Below, in pieces: positions 25,024 to 34,511 of a DNA stretch of 64,000 bases. This DNA comes from Ketobacter sp964016105 (lineage in GTDB: Bacteria; Pseudomonadota; Gammaproteobacteria; Pseudomonadales; Ketobacteraceae): positions 183,902 to 247,901 of the forward strand of contig CAXHEX010000007.1 of the NCBI GenBank assembly GCA_964016105.1, read 5' to 3'. Both the position numbers and the translations under genes were made by a program. Position 1 is the first letter of the stretch; each line of letters begins with the position of its first letter. Under the pieces are notes generated by a model. The model searched no databases, was not told the DNA's origin, and saw only the letters and a list, made by a program, of their open reading frames with translations.

Positions 25024-27048
25024 GTGACCTCCAGCGTGCGTCCATTTAAAGTTCATTCCAAATACAAGCCCGCTGGAGATCAGCCCGCTGCCATTGCACA
25101 GTTGGTGGAGGGGCTGCAAGACGGGCTCTCCCACCAAACTTTGCTGGGGGTCACAGGGTCGGGTAAGACGTTCACCATTGCTAATGTGGTGGAGCAGGTG
25201 CAGCGCCCAACTCTGGTGATGGCCCACAATAAAACCCTGGCGGCTCAGCTCTATGGAGAATTCAAAGAGTTTTTTCCTGATAACGCCGTGGAGTATTTCG
25301 TTTCCTACTACGATTATTACCAGCCGGAAGCCTATGTGCCCGCATCGGATACCTTCATCGACAAAGATTCTTCGGTCAATGAGCATATCGAGCAAATGCG
25401 TTTATCGGCCACCAAGGCGTTACTTGAACGTAAGGATGTATTGATTGTAGCCACCGTATCGGCCATATACGGTTTGGGGGACCCTGGAAGCTACCTCAAA
25501 ATGGTGTTGCACCTGGACCGAGGAGATCAAATTAATCAGCGAACCATTCTGAGGCGCTTAGCTGAGTTACAGTACACCCGTAATGATCTTGAATTTGCCC
25601 GGGCCACCTACCGGGTTCGGGGCGAAGTGATCGATGTGTTTCCGGCTGAATCGGAACGTGAAGCCTTGAGGATCGAGTTGTTCGATGACGAGATCGAAAA
25701 CCTCTCTTTATTCGATCCCCTCACCGGGGAGGTGCTGCAACGTTTGCCCCGTTACACCATTTACCCCAAATCCCACTATGTTACCCCTAGGGAAACGGTG
25801 CTGGAGGCCATTGAAAATATAAAAGTGGAGCTGCGTGATCGTTTGGCTTACTTCGATGAAGAAGGCAAGTTGTTGGAGAGGCAACGCTTAAGCGAGCGAA
25901 CTCGCTATGATATCGAGATGATGCAGGAGTTGGGTTACTGTACGGGTATTGAGAATTACTCCCGTCATCTATCCGGCAAGGCAGAAGGCGAGCCACCACC
26001 CACCTTGTTTGAGTATTTGCCCGATGATGCACTGGTGGTGATTGATGAATCCCATGTAACCGTGCCCCAGGTAGGTGGCATGTATCGGGGTGATCGTTCC
26101 CGCAAAGAAACGTTGGTGCAATACGGTTTTCGTTTACCTTCCGCCCTGGATAATCGTCCTTTGATGTTCGAGGAATGGGAAGCCATGTGCCCTCAGACCG
26201 TATTTGTATCTGCCACACCTGGGCCCTATGAAGCAGAGCATCAGCAGGCTATTGTAGAGCAGATAGTGCGGCCCACGGGATTGGTCGACCCGGAAATTGA
26301 GGTATTGCCTGCCACCACCCAGGTGGAAGACTTACTGTCCCAGATATCCGCCACCGTAGCTAAAGAAGAGCGGGTGTTGGTGACCACTCTTACCAAACGT
26401 ATGGCGGAAGATCTCACCGACTACCTGTTGGAGCATGGGGTGCGAGTACGGTATCTGCATTCAGATATTGATACGGTGGAGCGGGTGGAGATTATTCGGG
26501 ATCTTCGCCTGGGGGAGTTTGATGTTCTGGTGGGAATCAACCTGTTGCGGGAAGGGCTGGATATGCCGGAGGTGTCTTTGGTGGCCATTCTGGACGCAGA
26601 CAAGGAAGGTTTTTTGCGATCTGAGCGTTCCTTAATTCAAACAATTGGCCGAGCTGCACGTAACTTAAATGGCCGGGCTATTCTGTACGCAGATCAAATT
26701 ACCAACTCAATGCAAAAAGCCATGGATGAAACGGAACGTCGTCGCCAAAAACAGATGGCATTTAACAAAGCGAATGGTATTACGCCAAAAGGCATTAAAA
26801 AGTCAGTGGAAGATATCATGGAAGGTGCTCGCGCACCTGGCGGTAAGGTTAAGGGAGTGCGTAAGGTTGCCGAGAAGGGCAAATCCTATGACGTAGACGT
26901 AGCAAAAATGGAACCCAAGCAGGTAGCCAGTTTGCTTAAAGAACTTGAGCAGAAAATGTTTGAAAGTGCTAAGAATTTAGAGTTTGAAGAAGCAGCCCGT
27001 TTGCGGGATGAAATGCAACGGCTAAAGGATCACGCTTTTATCCAGTGA
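25024..27048 (+). CDS. uvrB: UvrABC system protein B
   Basis: DNA-damage recognition subunit of nucleotide excision repair, 674 residues (E. coli about 673). Walker A is in LGVTGSGKTFT, the beta-hairpin is in SYYDYYQPEAYVP, the DEAD-like motif is VVIDESHVT, and helicase motif VI is in QTIGRAARN. The C-terminal UVR motif lies around LEQKMFESAKNLEFEEAARLRDEM. GTG 25024 is used; no good Shine-Dalgarno is visible, so translation may depend on coupling with manC, whose stop is 3 bases away. All key motifs are intact. Confidence 0.97.
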   Translation: MTSSVRPFKVHSKYKPAGDQPAAIAQLVEGLQDGLSHQTLLGVTGSGKTFTIANVVEQVQRPTLVMAHNKTLAAQLYGEFKEFFPDNAVEYFVSYYDYYQPEAYVPASDTFIDKDSSVNEHIEQMRLSATKALLERKDVLIVATVSAIYGLGDPGSYLKMVLHLDRGDQINQRTILRRLAELQYTRNDLEFARATYRVRGEVIDVFPAESEREALRIELFDDEIENLSLFDPLTGEVLQRLPRYTIYPKSHYVTPRETVLEAIENIKVELRDRLAYFDEEGKLLERQRLSERTRYDIEMMQELGYCTGIENYSRHLSGKAEGEPPPTLFEYLPDDALVVIDESHVTVPQVGGMYRGDRSRKETLVQYGFRLPSALDNRPLMFEEWEAMCPQTVFVSATPGPYEAEHQQAIVEQIVRPTGLVDPEIEVLPATTQVEDLLSQISATVAKEERVLVTTLTKRMAEDLTDYLLEHGVRVRYLHSDIDTVERVEIIRDLRLGEFDVLVGINLLREGLDMPEVSLVAILDADKEGFLRSERSLIQTIGRAARNLNGRAILYADQITNSMQKAMDETERRRQKQMAFNKANGITPKGIKKSVEDIMEGARAPGGKVKGVRKVAEKGKSYDVDVAKMEPKQVASLLKELEQKMFESAKNLEFEEAARLRDEMQRLKDHAFIQ

Positions 27049-27111
27049 GGCAGGCTGGATTGCCTACTCTGTGTTATTATTTAAGCAACTTTTTTCAAGG
27101 GAACGCTGGAC

Positions 27112-28119
27112 ATGAGAATTTTGGTAACCGGGGCGGCTGGATTCATCGGCTCCACTTTATCTCACAAATTACTGGATCGCGGTGATGAAGTCGTGGGCTT
27201 AGATAATTTGAATGATTACTACGATGTGTCGCTCAAAGAGGCCCGTCTGGCTCGGTTACAAGACCGTGATGGTTTCAAGTTCATAAAAGCGTCACTCGAA
27301 GATAACGACGCCATGGAAAAACTGTTCAAAGAAGAACAGATTCAACGGGTGGTGAATCTGGCCGCCCAGGCGGGTGTGAGATATTCCATAGTCAATCCTC
27401 GAGCTTACGTTGACGCTAATATTCTCGGATTCATGAATATATTGGAAGGCTGCCGTCACAATGGGGTGGATCACCTCGTATTTGCTTCCACCAGCTCTGT
27501 TTATGGCGCCAACACCAAAATGCCGTTTTCGGTCCATGACAATGTGGACCACCCTGTGTCATTTTACGCAGCGACCAAGAAAGCCAATGAGCTTATGGCC
27601 CATACCTACAGTCACCTGTTTCAGCTTCCCACTACTGGGTTGCGTTTTTTCACCGTATACGGTCCCTGGGGGCGCCCCGATATGGCCCTGTTCCTGTTTA
27701 CTAAGGCTATCCTGGAAGGTAAACCGATTGATGTTTTCAACTATGGCAATCATCGGCGGGATTTCACCTACATCGACGATATCGTTGAGGGTGTCATACG
27801 CACGTTAGACAAAGTTGCCCAACCTAACCCTCAGTGGAGTGGCGATAGCCCGGATTCCGCCACCAGTAAGGCCCCTTACCGCCTATATAATATAGGTAGC
27901 AATAGCCCGGTGGAGCTGTTGCGGTATATTGAGGTGCTGGAGGATTGCCTGGGTAAGAAAGCTGAGAAGAATTTGTTGCCGATGCAGCCTGGTGATGTGC
28001 CCGACACCTATGCTGATGTGGATGCCCTGGTGGAAGATGTAGATTATCGCCCTGGCACTCCCATTGAGGTGGGAATTAAGAATTTTGTAGATTGGTACCG
28101 GGAGTTCTACAAAGTTTAA
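27112..28119 (+). CDS. UDP-glucuronate 4-epimerase-like NAD-dependent epimerase
   Basis: Extended SDR of 335 residues with VTGAAGFIGS, the Ser in ASTSSVYGAN, YxxxK in YAATKK and RRDFTYIDD. The YSIVNPRAYVDANILGF and FTVYGPWGRPDMALF segments match CapI/LspL/Cap1J UDP-glucuronate epimerases. These interconvert UDP-GlcA and UDP-GalA for capsule or LPS. It has its own 63-base leader after uvrB. No UDP-glucose dehydrogenase is visible in the window, so its substrate must come from elsewhere. A UDP-glucose 4-epimerase role is less likely. Confidence 0.85.
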   Translation: MRILVTGAAGFIGSTLSHKLLDRGDEVVGLDNLNDYYDVSLKEARLARLQDRDGFKFIKASLEDNDAMEKLFKEEQIQRVVNLAAQAGVRYSIVNPRAYVDANILGFMNILEGCRHNGVDHLVFASTSSVYGANTKMPFSVHDNVDHPVSFYAATKKANELMAHTYSHLFQLPTTGLRFFTVYGPWGRPDMALFLFTKAILEGKPIDVFNYGNHRRDFTYIDDIVEGVIRTLDKVAQPNPQWSGDSPDSATSKAPYRLYNIGSNSPVELLRYIEVLEDCLGKKAEKNLLPMQPGDVPDTYADVDALVEDVDYRPGTPIEVGIKNFVDWYREFYKV

Positions 28120-28193
28120 TGGGGTTCAGGGCTTGCGCTCCGGTGCTGTCAGTGTTATTTTTCGGCGCCTGTTAGCAAGCCTGCTTTCTCAAT

Positions 28194-28270
28194 ACGACCG
28201 TAGCTCAGTTGGTTAGAGCGTCGCCTTGACATGGCGAAGGTCGGTGGTTCGAATCCACTCGGTCGTACCA
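28194..28270 (+). tRNA. tRNA-Val (anticodon GAC)
   Basis: A 77-nucleotide cloverleaf: acceptor ACGACCG/CGGTCGT, D-arm with GCTCAGTTGGTTAGAGC, anticodon loop TTGACAT (GAC), T-arm GGTGGTTCGAATCCACT, discriminator A and encoded CCA. A small hairpin follows. Confidence 0.97.
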
Positions 28271-28287
28271 AGCCTTTCGCAAGGGCT
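28271..28287 (+). terminator. Short hairpin after tRNA-Val
   Basis: AGCCTTT/AAGGGCT can form a small stem with one G-U pair right after the tRNA CCA. No strong U-run follows, so terminator function is uncertain; it also lies just beyond the end of the opposing signalling gene. Confidence 0.35.
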
Positions 28288-28292
28288 AGCTT

Positions 28293-30650
28293 TCACAAGC
28301 GTATAGAGACAACTTCGCCAAAACTGGTCCATTCCTTGACTGGTTCGAACTCATCGGCCCATTGCACGAACTCATTTGCGGGTATAGGTTTACTGATACA
28401 GTAACCCTGGGCCAGCTCACAACCCATGCGGATCAGTAGCGAACCCTGTTCAATGGTTTCTACGCCTTCTGCAATCACATCAATCTTAAAGGCCTTGGAA
28501 AGACCAATAATGGCGTGAACAATAGCGTTGTTGTTTTCATCCTTCTGCATGTTCATAACAAACTCCCGATCGATTTTGACTTTATTAGCCGGAAGGTCTT
28601 TCAGATGGGTTAGGGAGGAATAGCCTGTGCCAAAATCGTCCAAAGATGCATTGATGCCGTATTGTTGTTTGCACTTGCTAAGAATTTCCTTAACGTATAC
28701 AGAATCTGATAGGGAAGTGCTTTCAAGAACCTCAAACTGCAACTGGGCTGTGTCTACGCTGCTGTGTTTTTGCGCCAGCCTGCGTAGCTCTTCCATAAAC
28801 TTGGGCGACTGTAAGTGATTGGGTGAAACATTCACACTGACGTTGGTGTTGAACCCCATTGCCTGCCACCGGCCCAGTTGCCCAAGAGCCGTGTCGATGA
28901 CCCATTTGCCCAGAAGCAGTTCGATTTGAGTACCGTATACAGAATCCAGAAATTCTCCGGGGGCTAATAACCCCTTCTCAGGGTGTCGCCAACGAATTAA
29001 GGCCTCAGCTCCCACAAGGGTGCCCCGTACCATGTTCACCTGGGGTTGATAGAACAACTCCAGTTCGCCGTTGAATAGGGCCGATTTTAACTGGTTTATT
29101 AAAGCGTATTGCTGGGCGTAACGTTTGTCATCAAGTGGACTGTAAACCTGGATTTGATTGCCACCAGCAAGTTTCGCCCGATACATGGTCTGGTCTGCTT
29201 GCCTTATTAGGGTATCCAGATCGCAGGGTTGTTTCGGATGAATGGCTGCACCGATTGTGCATTTCAAAGAAAACGTTTTACTGTCAATCTCATAGGGTTG
29301 AGCCAGGGTAATTTGAAGCTGCTTCAAGGTCAGTTCGCATTGTTCGATATTTTCCAGAGATCCGAGCAGTAACACAAATTCATCGCCCCCCAGGCGAGCA
29401 ACAGTATCTTTAGGATGCAGACTGTTTTGCAATCGGTCTGCGGCTTGCACCAGTAGTCTGTCTCCTGTTTCGTGGCCATGCTGGTCGTTAATGCCTTTGA
29501 AGTTGTCCAAGTCTAAAAACGCCACTGCCAGTAAGCTGTTATTTTTGATACTCAGTTGCGTTGCTTTCACAAAGCGAATCTTGAGTAGCTCGCGGTTGGG
29601 TAGATTGGTGAGAGAATCATGTAGTGCCAGGTGCTCAAGCCGGTTTTGTTGAAGCTTTGACTGAGTGATATCGGTGAAGGTCACTATAAAGTACATTTTC
29701 TGGCTATCGTTTTTTTCAACTGACTTTATGGTAACCGCCTGTATCATCTGTTGGCCGTCGTTGCGATTAGTGGTTATATCTCCGCTCCAAAGACCTTGTG
29801 TTTTGACTTGATCCCAAATCTCAATCTTTTCTTGCTGGTTTCCATACAAGGACCTAATTGGAGTGCCAATCACATTTTCACGTTCAAGTTTCATGACTTT
29901 TTCAAATGCCGCATTAACATAATCTATGCGCTCATCTGCGCCGGTTATTATGATGCAGGCGGGGCTTTGCTCTGTGGCGTTTGACAGGGTTTGCAGGGAT
30001 TCCTCTCGTTGCTTAACCATGTGGGCCATATAGCTAAACTGTAACGCCAGCTTCTGTAACTCATATTCTTTGATTTCACTTATGGGGGAGTCGTATTGGC
30101 CAAGCGCTATGTGGTCTGCCCAGTTTCCCATGGCGTCTAATGGACGCTTTAATTCGCGATACACGCTGTAGCGTAATGCCACCGCTAAAATGATGGACAG
30201 TACGAGTACCAGTATCAGGGTGAGGGTAATTTCGTTTTGTACAGTATCCCAAGCTGAATCCTGTTTCAGTCGCAAGCGAATATTGCCAATATGTTCACCC
30301 CGATAGTGAAGCGGCTGATTCACCAATGTGGTGGCCACCTGCTTTTTGTACCGATCCAACCTATACAGTGGCGTATCGCCCTCCGGATAGCTGATGATAA
30401 GCTCCAGCAGGTTGGTATCCAGCGCAAATTGATCTCCCAAAACTTGAATGGCCTGTTGATCCAAAGACCACATGGGCTCGGTCAGACTTTTTATTATGAT
30501 GTCAATTTGGGTTTGCGATTTAGCTTGAATCTGGATCAGACTTTTACTGTAAAGGAACGAAATGGTTATAACTAAGGTGACCAATAGGCCGGCCAGCACG
30601 ATAACAATACTGAATAAGGTGATTCTCTGGGCAATGCTTGGGGATGTCAT
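28293..30650 (-). CDS. Membrane PAS-GGDEF-EAL cyclic-di-GMP enzyme
   Basis: Predicted dual diguanylate cyclase/phosphodiesterase of 785 residues. An N-terminal helix (about 9-33) and a second helix (about 140-158) enclose a periplasmic sensor region. Then come a HAMP-like linker, a PAS domain (about 215-335), a GGDEF domain with intact RLGGDEFVLLLG, and an EAL domain with intact GAEALIRWRHP and DDFGTGYSS. No I-site RxxD is seen five residues before GGDEF (the equivalent is K-D-T-V). Both catalytic signatures look active, so net output cannot be predicted. Its start overlaps the stop of the periplasmic binding-protein gene by four bases, which suggests that protein supplies the input. Confidence 0.92.
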   Translation of the reverse strand: MTSPSIAQRITLFSIVIVLAGLLVTLVITISFLYSKSLIQIQAKSQTQIDIIIKSLTEPMWSLDQQAIQVLGDQFALDTNLLELIISYPEGDTPLYRLDRYKKQVATTLVNQPLHYRGEHIGNIRLRLKQDSAWDTVQNEITLTLILVLVLSIILAVALRYSVYRELKRPLDAMGNWADHIALGQYDSPISEIKEYELQKLALQFSYMAHMVKQREESLQTLSNATEQSPACIIITGADERIDYVNAAFEKVMKLERENVIGTPIRSLYGNQQEKIEIWDQVKTQGLWSGDITTNRNDGQQMIQAVTIKSVEKNDSQKMYFIVTFTDITQSKLQQNRLEHLALHDSLTNLPNRELLKIRFVKATQLSIKNNSLLAVAFLDLDNFKGINDQHGHETGDRLLVQAADRLQNSLHPKDTVARLGGDEFVLLLGSLENIEQCELTLKQLQITLAQPYEIDSKTFSLKCTIGAAIHPKQPCDLDTLIRQADQTMYRAKLAGGNQIQVYSPLDDKRYAQQYALINQLKSALFNGELELFYQPQVNMVRGTLVGAEALIRWRHPEKGLLAPGEFLDSVYGTQIELLLGKWVIDTALGQLGRWQAMGFNTNVSVNVSPNHLQSPKFMEELRRLAQKHSSVDTAQLQFEVLESTSLSDSVYVKEILSKCKQQYGINASLDDFGTGYSSLTHLKDLPANKVKIDREFVMNMQKDENNNAIVHAIIGLSKAFKIDVIAEGVETIEQGSLLIRMGCELAQGYCISKPIPANEFVQWADEFEPVKEWTSFGEVVSIRL

Positions 30651-31612
30651 TTTGTTATTTTCGTGTACACAGTGAGGGGTGGTCTCATTTCGTGGGCAGA
30701 GCTGGTCCCCTTTTTAATTGATTCACTCATGACGTGAGCCGCTTGCCTGCCCATAGTATAAAAGTCTATAGATACAAAGCCATCGAAGATGCCTTCGTTG
30801 AGCAGGGCAATTTGGTCTGGGCTGGGTGTGCCTGTGGCTGCCAGCAAAATCGTACGCCGATTACTGGCCGCGTTCAATACTTTCTTCAGGCTGGATTTTA
30901 ATAGTTGAGTGTCCAGTACTGGCCAGTGGCCCACTGAAATAAATAAATCGGGGCGTATATGGGTGAGCGTAGTTTCCAGCTGTCTAATGGAGCGTTTAAC
31001 CGAATCGCCGCTATCCCATGGGCAGCGCGTCGATTCGGTCCAGCCACTATTATCTGTCAGACGTTTATTTTCTGGCCAGTGGGCTGCTCCTGAGAGTTGT
31101 GCTCTTATTCCCTGGACCCGCAAGGACAAATTGGGATCATTCTCCGCCGACATGATGCACAGACTACCTCCGTTGGGGCGAAGCTGCTGAGCTAGCATGC
31201 CTAGCTTTTTACCGAACTGATGGTTATCTACGCCAATGTAAGCCTGGGCCGCTGAAGCGTAGCGTTTACTAAAAGGCGAGTCGAAACTGAAGATGGGGAT
31301 ATTCAGTTGCTTGGTGAAATTAGCCAGTAGGGCAGAGTGAGTTACGGATACGGCAAGTGCATCAATGGAATGTTGCTCTAACCCTGACTTCAATGCTTGC
31401 AATTGTTCTCTCGGGTTGGCCGAGCCAGAAGGCCCAATAAGAATACAGTCATTGCCATTGAGTGCGGCTGATTCCCGGCAGCCGCGCCATGCTTCTTGAA
31501 AATTATTGTCGTTAATACTTTTTGCTAACAGTGCGAAGGTGTATGAACTGGCTTGACTCCCATAGCAATGAAAAACTGCGCATATAAAAATTGCTACTTT
31601 CCATCGCCACAT
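30647..31612 (-). CDS. Periplasmic binding protein (sugar-binding type), probable sensor partner
   Basis: The 321-residue product has a signal peptide (cleavage near SQA-SSYTF) and the two-lobed type I periplasmic binding-protein fold: FALLAKSINDNNFQEAWRGCRE, FSFDSPFS, YIGVDNHQFGKKLG, and the C-terminal SIDFYTMGRQAAH. This is the Peripla_BP_4 family that binds sugars, polyols or AI-2. No ABC permease or ATPase gene is nearby. Instead it overlaps and leads into the GGDEF-EAL gene, so a signalling role like LuxP with LuxQ is a better guess than transport. The ligand is unknown. Confidence 0.8.
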   Translation of the reverse strand: MWRWKVAIFICAVFHCYGSQASSYTFALLAKSINDNNFQEAWRGCRESAALNGNDCILIGPSGSANPREQLQALKSGLEQHSIDALAVSVTHSALLANFTKQLNIPIFSFDSPFSKRYASAAQAYIGVDNHQFGKKLGMLAQQLRPNGGSLCIMSAENDPNLSLRVQGIRAQLSGAAHWPENKRLTDNSGWTESTRCPWDSGDSVKRSIRQLETTLTHIRPDLFISVGHWPVLDTQLLKSSLKKVLNAASNRRTILLAATGTPSPDQIALLNEGIFDGFVSIDFYTMGRQAAHVMSESIKKGTSSAHEMRPPLTVYTKITK

Positions 31613-31768
31613 CCACTGTGCCCTCAGGTACCTTTGTCTTAAGCCCTAACAGCATTACTGCTGAGACTATTAGACAAATAGGTTCTATCTATTCATTCAT
31701 ACACCTTACCATTCTAGAACACTGCTACCTTTTAAAAAAGTGATTTAACTTTGGGACACTATTTGGGA

Positions 31769-32584
31769 ATGGATCGCCACATACTCGTCGTGGATGATGA
31801 GGTTAATATTCTGAATGCCCTTGAGCGCTTGCTGGAAGAAGAAGAGGGGTTCATTGTTCATCGAGCCCATTGCGGGCTTGAGGGTATGGCAATTATGGAT
31901 GCCAATCCGCAGATTGGCGTCGTATTGTCCGACCAGCGTATGCCGAATATGACTGGTACGGAGTTTTTAAAGCAGGTAAAAGCGAAGCACCACAAAGTGG
32001 TTCGTATGATTCTCAGTGGTTATTCAGAATTGGCGTCCATCACCCAAGCCATTAATGAGGGTTCCATTTTCAAGTTTCTTACCAAGCCTTGGGACGAAGA
32101 TTTGTTGCTAGCAGCAATAAGAGAGAGCTTTGACTACTACGAACTCTCGGAACAGAATCGAAGGCTCACAGCACAGCTAACCCAAACCAACGAGAAGTTG
32201 GCAGAATTGAATGCAACCTTAGTGCAAAAAGTAGAAGACAAGACCCACCGGTTGCAACTGCATGTGGCTTCCTTAAAAGTGTATCAGGATACCATTGAGC
32301 ATTTTCCATTTGCCGTATTGGGCCTGGATGATTCTAGTGTTGTGCTGGAGAATCAGGCCGCTAGAGCCCTTTATTCTGCCAATCAAATTAGTTTGTTAGG
32401 CCTGCCCAGTTCAGAAGCCTTTAAGGGGGAATGGTCCCCATTGTTGGATGAATTGGATCGCTTCGAGAAAATGGTCGATTTAACACAATCCCAGTTTGAA
32501 ATTAATGATCACATAGTGACTGCGGTCAAGATGAACAGTGAATCGCAATCTCCGGGCCGAATGTTAGTCGCTCGACCCATTTAA
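31769..32584 (+). CDS. Response regulator: REC, coiled coil, PAS-like tail
   Basis: The 271-residue protein begins with a REC domain (ILVVDDEVNILNALE, phospho-Asp in VLSDQRMPNMTG, Lys in FLTKPWDE). A coiled coil (about 130-165) and a small C-terminal region resembling a PAS fold follow, with no DNA-binding or catalytic output. ATG 31769 is preferred over TTG 31751 because GGGA (31753-31756) precedes it and REC begins at once. It opens a five-gene rightward signalling operon and probably relays through protein contacts. Confidence 0.82.
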   Translation: MDRHILVVDDEVNILNALERLLEEEEGFIVHRAHCGLEGMAIMDANPQIGVVLSDQRMPNMTGTEFLKQVKAKHHKVVRMILSGYSELASITQAINEGSIFKFLTKPWDEDLLLAAIRESFDYYELSEQNRRLTAQLTQTNEKLAELNATLVQKVEDKTHRLQLHVASLKVYQDTIEHFPFAVLGLDDSSVVLENQAARALYSANQISLLGLPSSEAFKGEWSPLLDELDRFEKMVDLTQSQFEINDHIVTAVKMNSESQSPGRMLVARPI

Positions 32585-32597
32585 TCAAGGCTGTCTT

Positions 32598-33422
32598 ATG
32601 ATGTTGGATTATCAGGAACAGATAGAGAAAATAAATCGAATACAGCCTTTGAACCCGGCTTTAATGGAGCTGTTGACTGTAATTCAGGATTCCCATAGCC
32701 AGGCCCAAGATCTGGAACTGATCATTAATTCGGATGCCAGTACTTCCGCAACCATTTTAAAACTGGCTAACTCACCTTTCTATGGAATGTCCGGTAGGAT
32801 TAAGAAAGTTCGAGATGCCTGTGTTTTGTTGGGAGTGGATCAGTTAAGAAATATCATTTATGCCACAGCGTTGGACCAGGCGTCAGGCAAAGGGCCCCAT
32901 CAAAGCTGGCGTGACCAATTGAGAATGCATACCTTAGCCACCGCATTGATATGCAGTGAATTGGCCAGGTTTCAGCAGCCGAAACTGGATCGAGGCCAGG
33001 CCTATTCCCTGGGTTTGCTTCATGAGCTGGGCAAGCAAGTCTTGCTGTCGGAAATGCCGTACTTGTTTGATGAATTGTTGGGGCCAGAGACATCTGAAAG
33101 CCTCGAATTTCTGCCTAAACTGTTTGTGGAAGCGGGTGTAATGATCTCCAGAAAATGGCGGTTACCTCCGGAGTTTGAATGGAGTGTAAAGCATGATGAA
33201 GCTGCTCCAGATGAATTCAAGCCGATAGTGAATTTGGTTCATTGTGGGCACTGTCTGGCTCAAGGCCTCGGTTTCCCCACGCTAGGTGAAATAAAGGAAG
33301 TGGATGTGATGGCAACGCTACAGGTTCACTACCCGGATATCGATCCAGGTCCTATATCGGAAGAGCTTAGTAACATATTAACGGATCACGGCGAACTCAC
33401 CATGGAGTTCAGTGTGGAGTAA
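32598..33422 (+). CDS. HDOD domain protein
   Basis: Single HDOD domain protein of 274 residues. The family core is visible in LELIINSDASTSATILKLANSPFYGMSGRI, VLLGVDQLRNIIYATAL and YSLGLLHELGKQVLL. The HD metal pair of true hydrolases is not conserved (HELGK), as is normal for HDOD. These domains act as protein-interaction output or scaffolds in chemosensory and cyclic-di-GMP signalling. It sits 13 bases after the first REC gene and 14 before the next, so it is part of the same operon. Confidence 0.85.
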   Translation: MMLDYQEQIEKINRIQPLNPALMELLTVIQDSHSQAQDLELIINSDASTSATILKLANSPFYGMSGRIKKVRDACVLLGVDQLRNIIYATALDQASGKGPHQSWRDQLRMHTLATALICSELARFQQPKLDRGQAYSLGLLHELGKQVLLSEMPYLFDELLGPETSESLEFLPKLFVEAGVMISRKWRLPPEFEWSVKHDEAAPDEFKPIVNLVHCGHCLAQGLGFPTLGEIKEVDVMATLQVHYPDIDPGPISEELSNILTDHGELTMEFSVE

Positions 33423-33436
33423 GGGAAGGCTCATTT

Positions 33437-34507
33437 ATGATCATAAGCAAAATTCTTGTTGTGGATGATGAGGTCAGCAACCGAAATGCCATCAAGCGGC
33501 TTTTTGAAGATTTCGATTTAGATTTTGTGGAGGCTGGCAACGGTGAGGAAGCGCTGCAGGTGCTTCGGCAGCATACTGTGGATCTCGTGCTATTGGACAT
33601 AAGAATGCCGGTAATGGACGGTTTCGGTTTTTTAGAGCGCTATGAAGATTTGAGGTTAAAACCAAGGCCACCGGTTTGTATTATGACGGCTTTCAACGAT
33701 TCTCAAACCCGACGCAAGGCTATTTATCTGGGTGCCGATGATTTTATTAATAAACCCATTGATACGGTGGAGTTGGAAACCCGTGTCGCATCATTGCTGC
33801 GAATCAACAGCTATCAGCGTGATTTAAATCTGTTTAATCAAAATTTGGAAAAGTTGGTTAAAGAACGAACGGCAGAACTACAGCAAACCCATGAGCGATT
33901 AAGAAAAACGGAACGGGCCAATGCTCGCGCCTATCGGGAGATGATTGAACGTATTTCTCGGCTGACACAGTTCAATCAAAATATTAGCAATATAGAACCG
34001 CAAAAACTGGGATTATGTGCAGCGGCTATCGGGTGGATGCATGGGTTGCCGAAAGAAGACACTGAAAACATGACGCTTGCGGCCCAGTTGTACAATATTG
34101 GTATGCTGGCATTACCTGAAAAGCTTAGAGAAACCCCCATGGAGAATCTAAATTCCGATGAGCTGGTGGTGCTGGCATCCCATTCCATTATGGGTAGCGA
34201 TTTATTTTCGCAATCTGATATTCCATTGCTTAAGCAAGCTTATAACATATGCCGTCATTGCGAAGAACATTTTGACGGGACTGGTTTACCTCATCGCATT
34301 AAGGGTAAGGACCTGCCGGTTGAATCCCGGGTTTTTTCCGTGGCGAGGCTGATTGTTGAAACATTGCAACAATACACATCGGATCAAGTTAACCGCGTGC
34401 GCAGCGCCATGCTGGAACACAGCGACAGTTTGCTTGATCCCGAAATTGTTAACAGTATATTGGCAAAGGAAGAAGCTTTAGAAAGCTTGATTGAGGAGAT
34501 CGCATAG
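33437..34507 (+). CDS. Response regulator: REC plus degenerate HD-GYP
   Basis: The 356-residue product has an N-terminal REC domain (ILVVDDEVSNRNAIK, phospho-Asp in VLLDIRMPVMDG, Lys in FINKPID). A coiled coil and an HD-GYP-like domain follow. The HD pair is replaced (LYNIGML where HDIGK is expected), the HHE-GYP motif reads HCEEHFDGTGLP, and the terminal Asp-Asn/Ala motif is lost. It is therefore probably not a phosphodiesterase and may bind or sense cyclic-di-GMP or a partner. The second REC-HD-GYP protein of this operon keeps its metal motifs, giving an active/inactive pair. Confidence 0.85.
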   Translation: MIISKILVVDDEVSNRNAIKRLFEDFDLDFVEAGNGEEALQVLRQHTVDLVLLDIRMPVMDGFGFLERYEDLRLKPRPPVCIMTAFNDSQTRRKAIYLGADDFINKPIDTVELETRVASLLRINSYQRDLNLFNQNLEKLVKERTAELQQTHERLRKTERANARAYREMIERISRLTQFNQNISNIEPQKLGLCAAAIGWMHGLPKEDTENMTLAAQLYNIGMLALPEKLRETPMENLNSDELVVLASHSIMGSDLFSQSDIPLLKQAYNICRHCEEHFDGTGLPHRIKGKDLPVESRVFSVARLIVETLQQYTSDQVNRVRSAMLEHSDSLLDPEIVNSILAKEEALESLIEEIA

Positions 34508-34511
34508 AAAA

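Noticed and set aside
24766..25395. A 209-codon minus-strand frame across the manC/uvrB junction
   Set aside because: It is antisense to two confident genes and has no family features.
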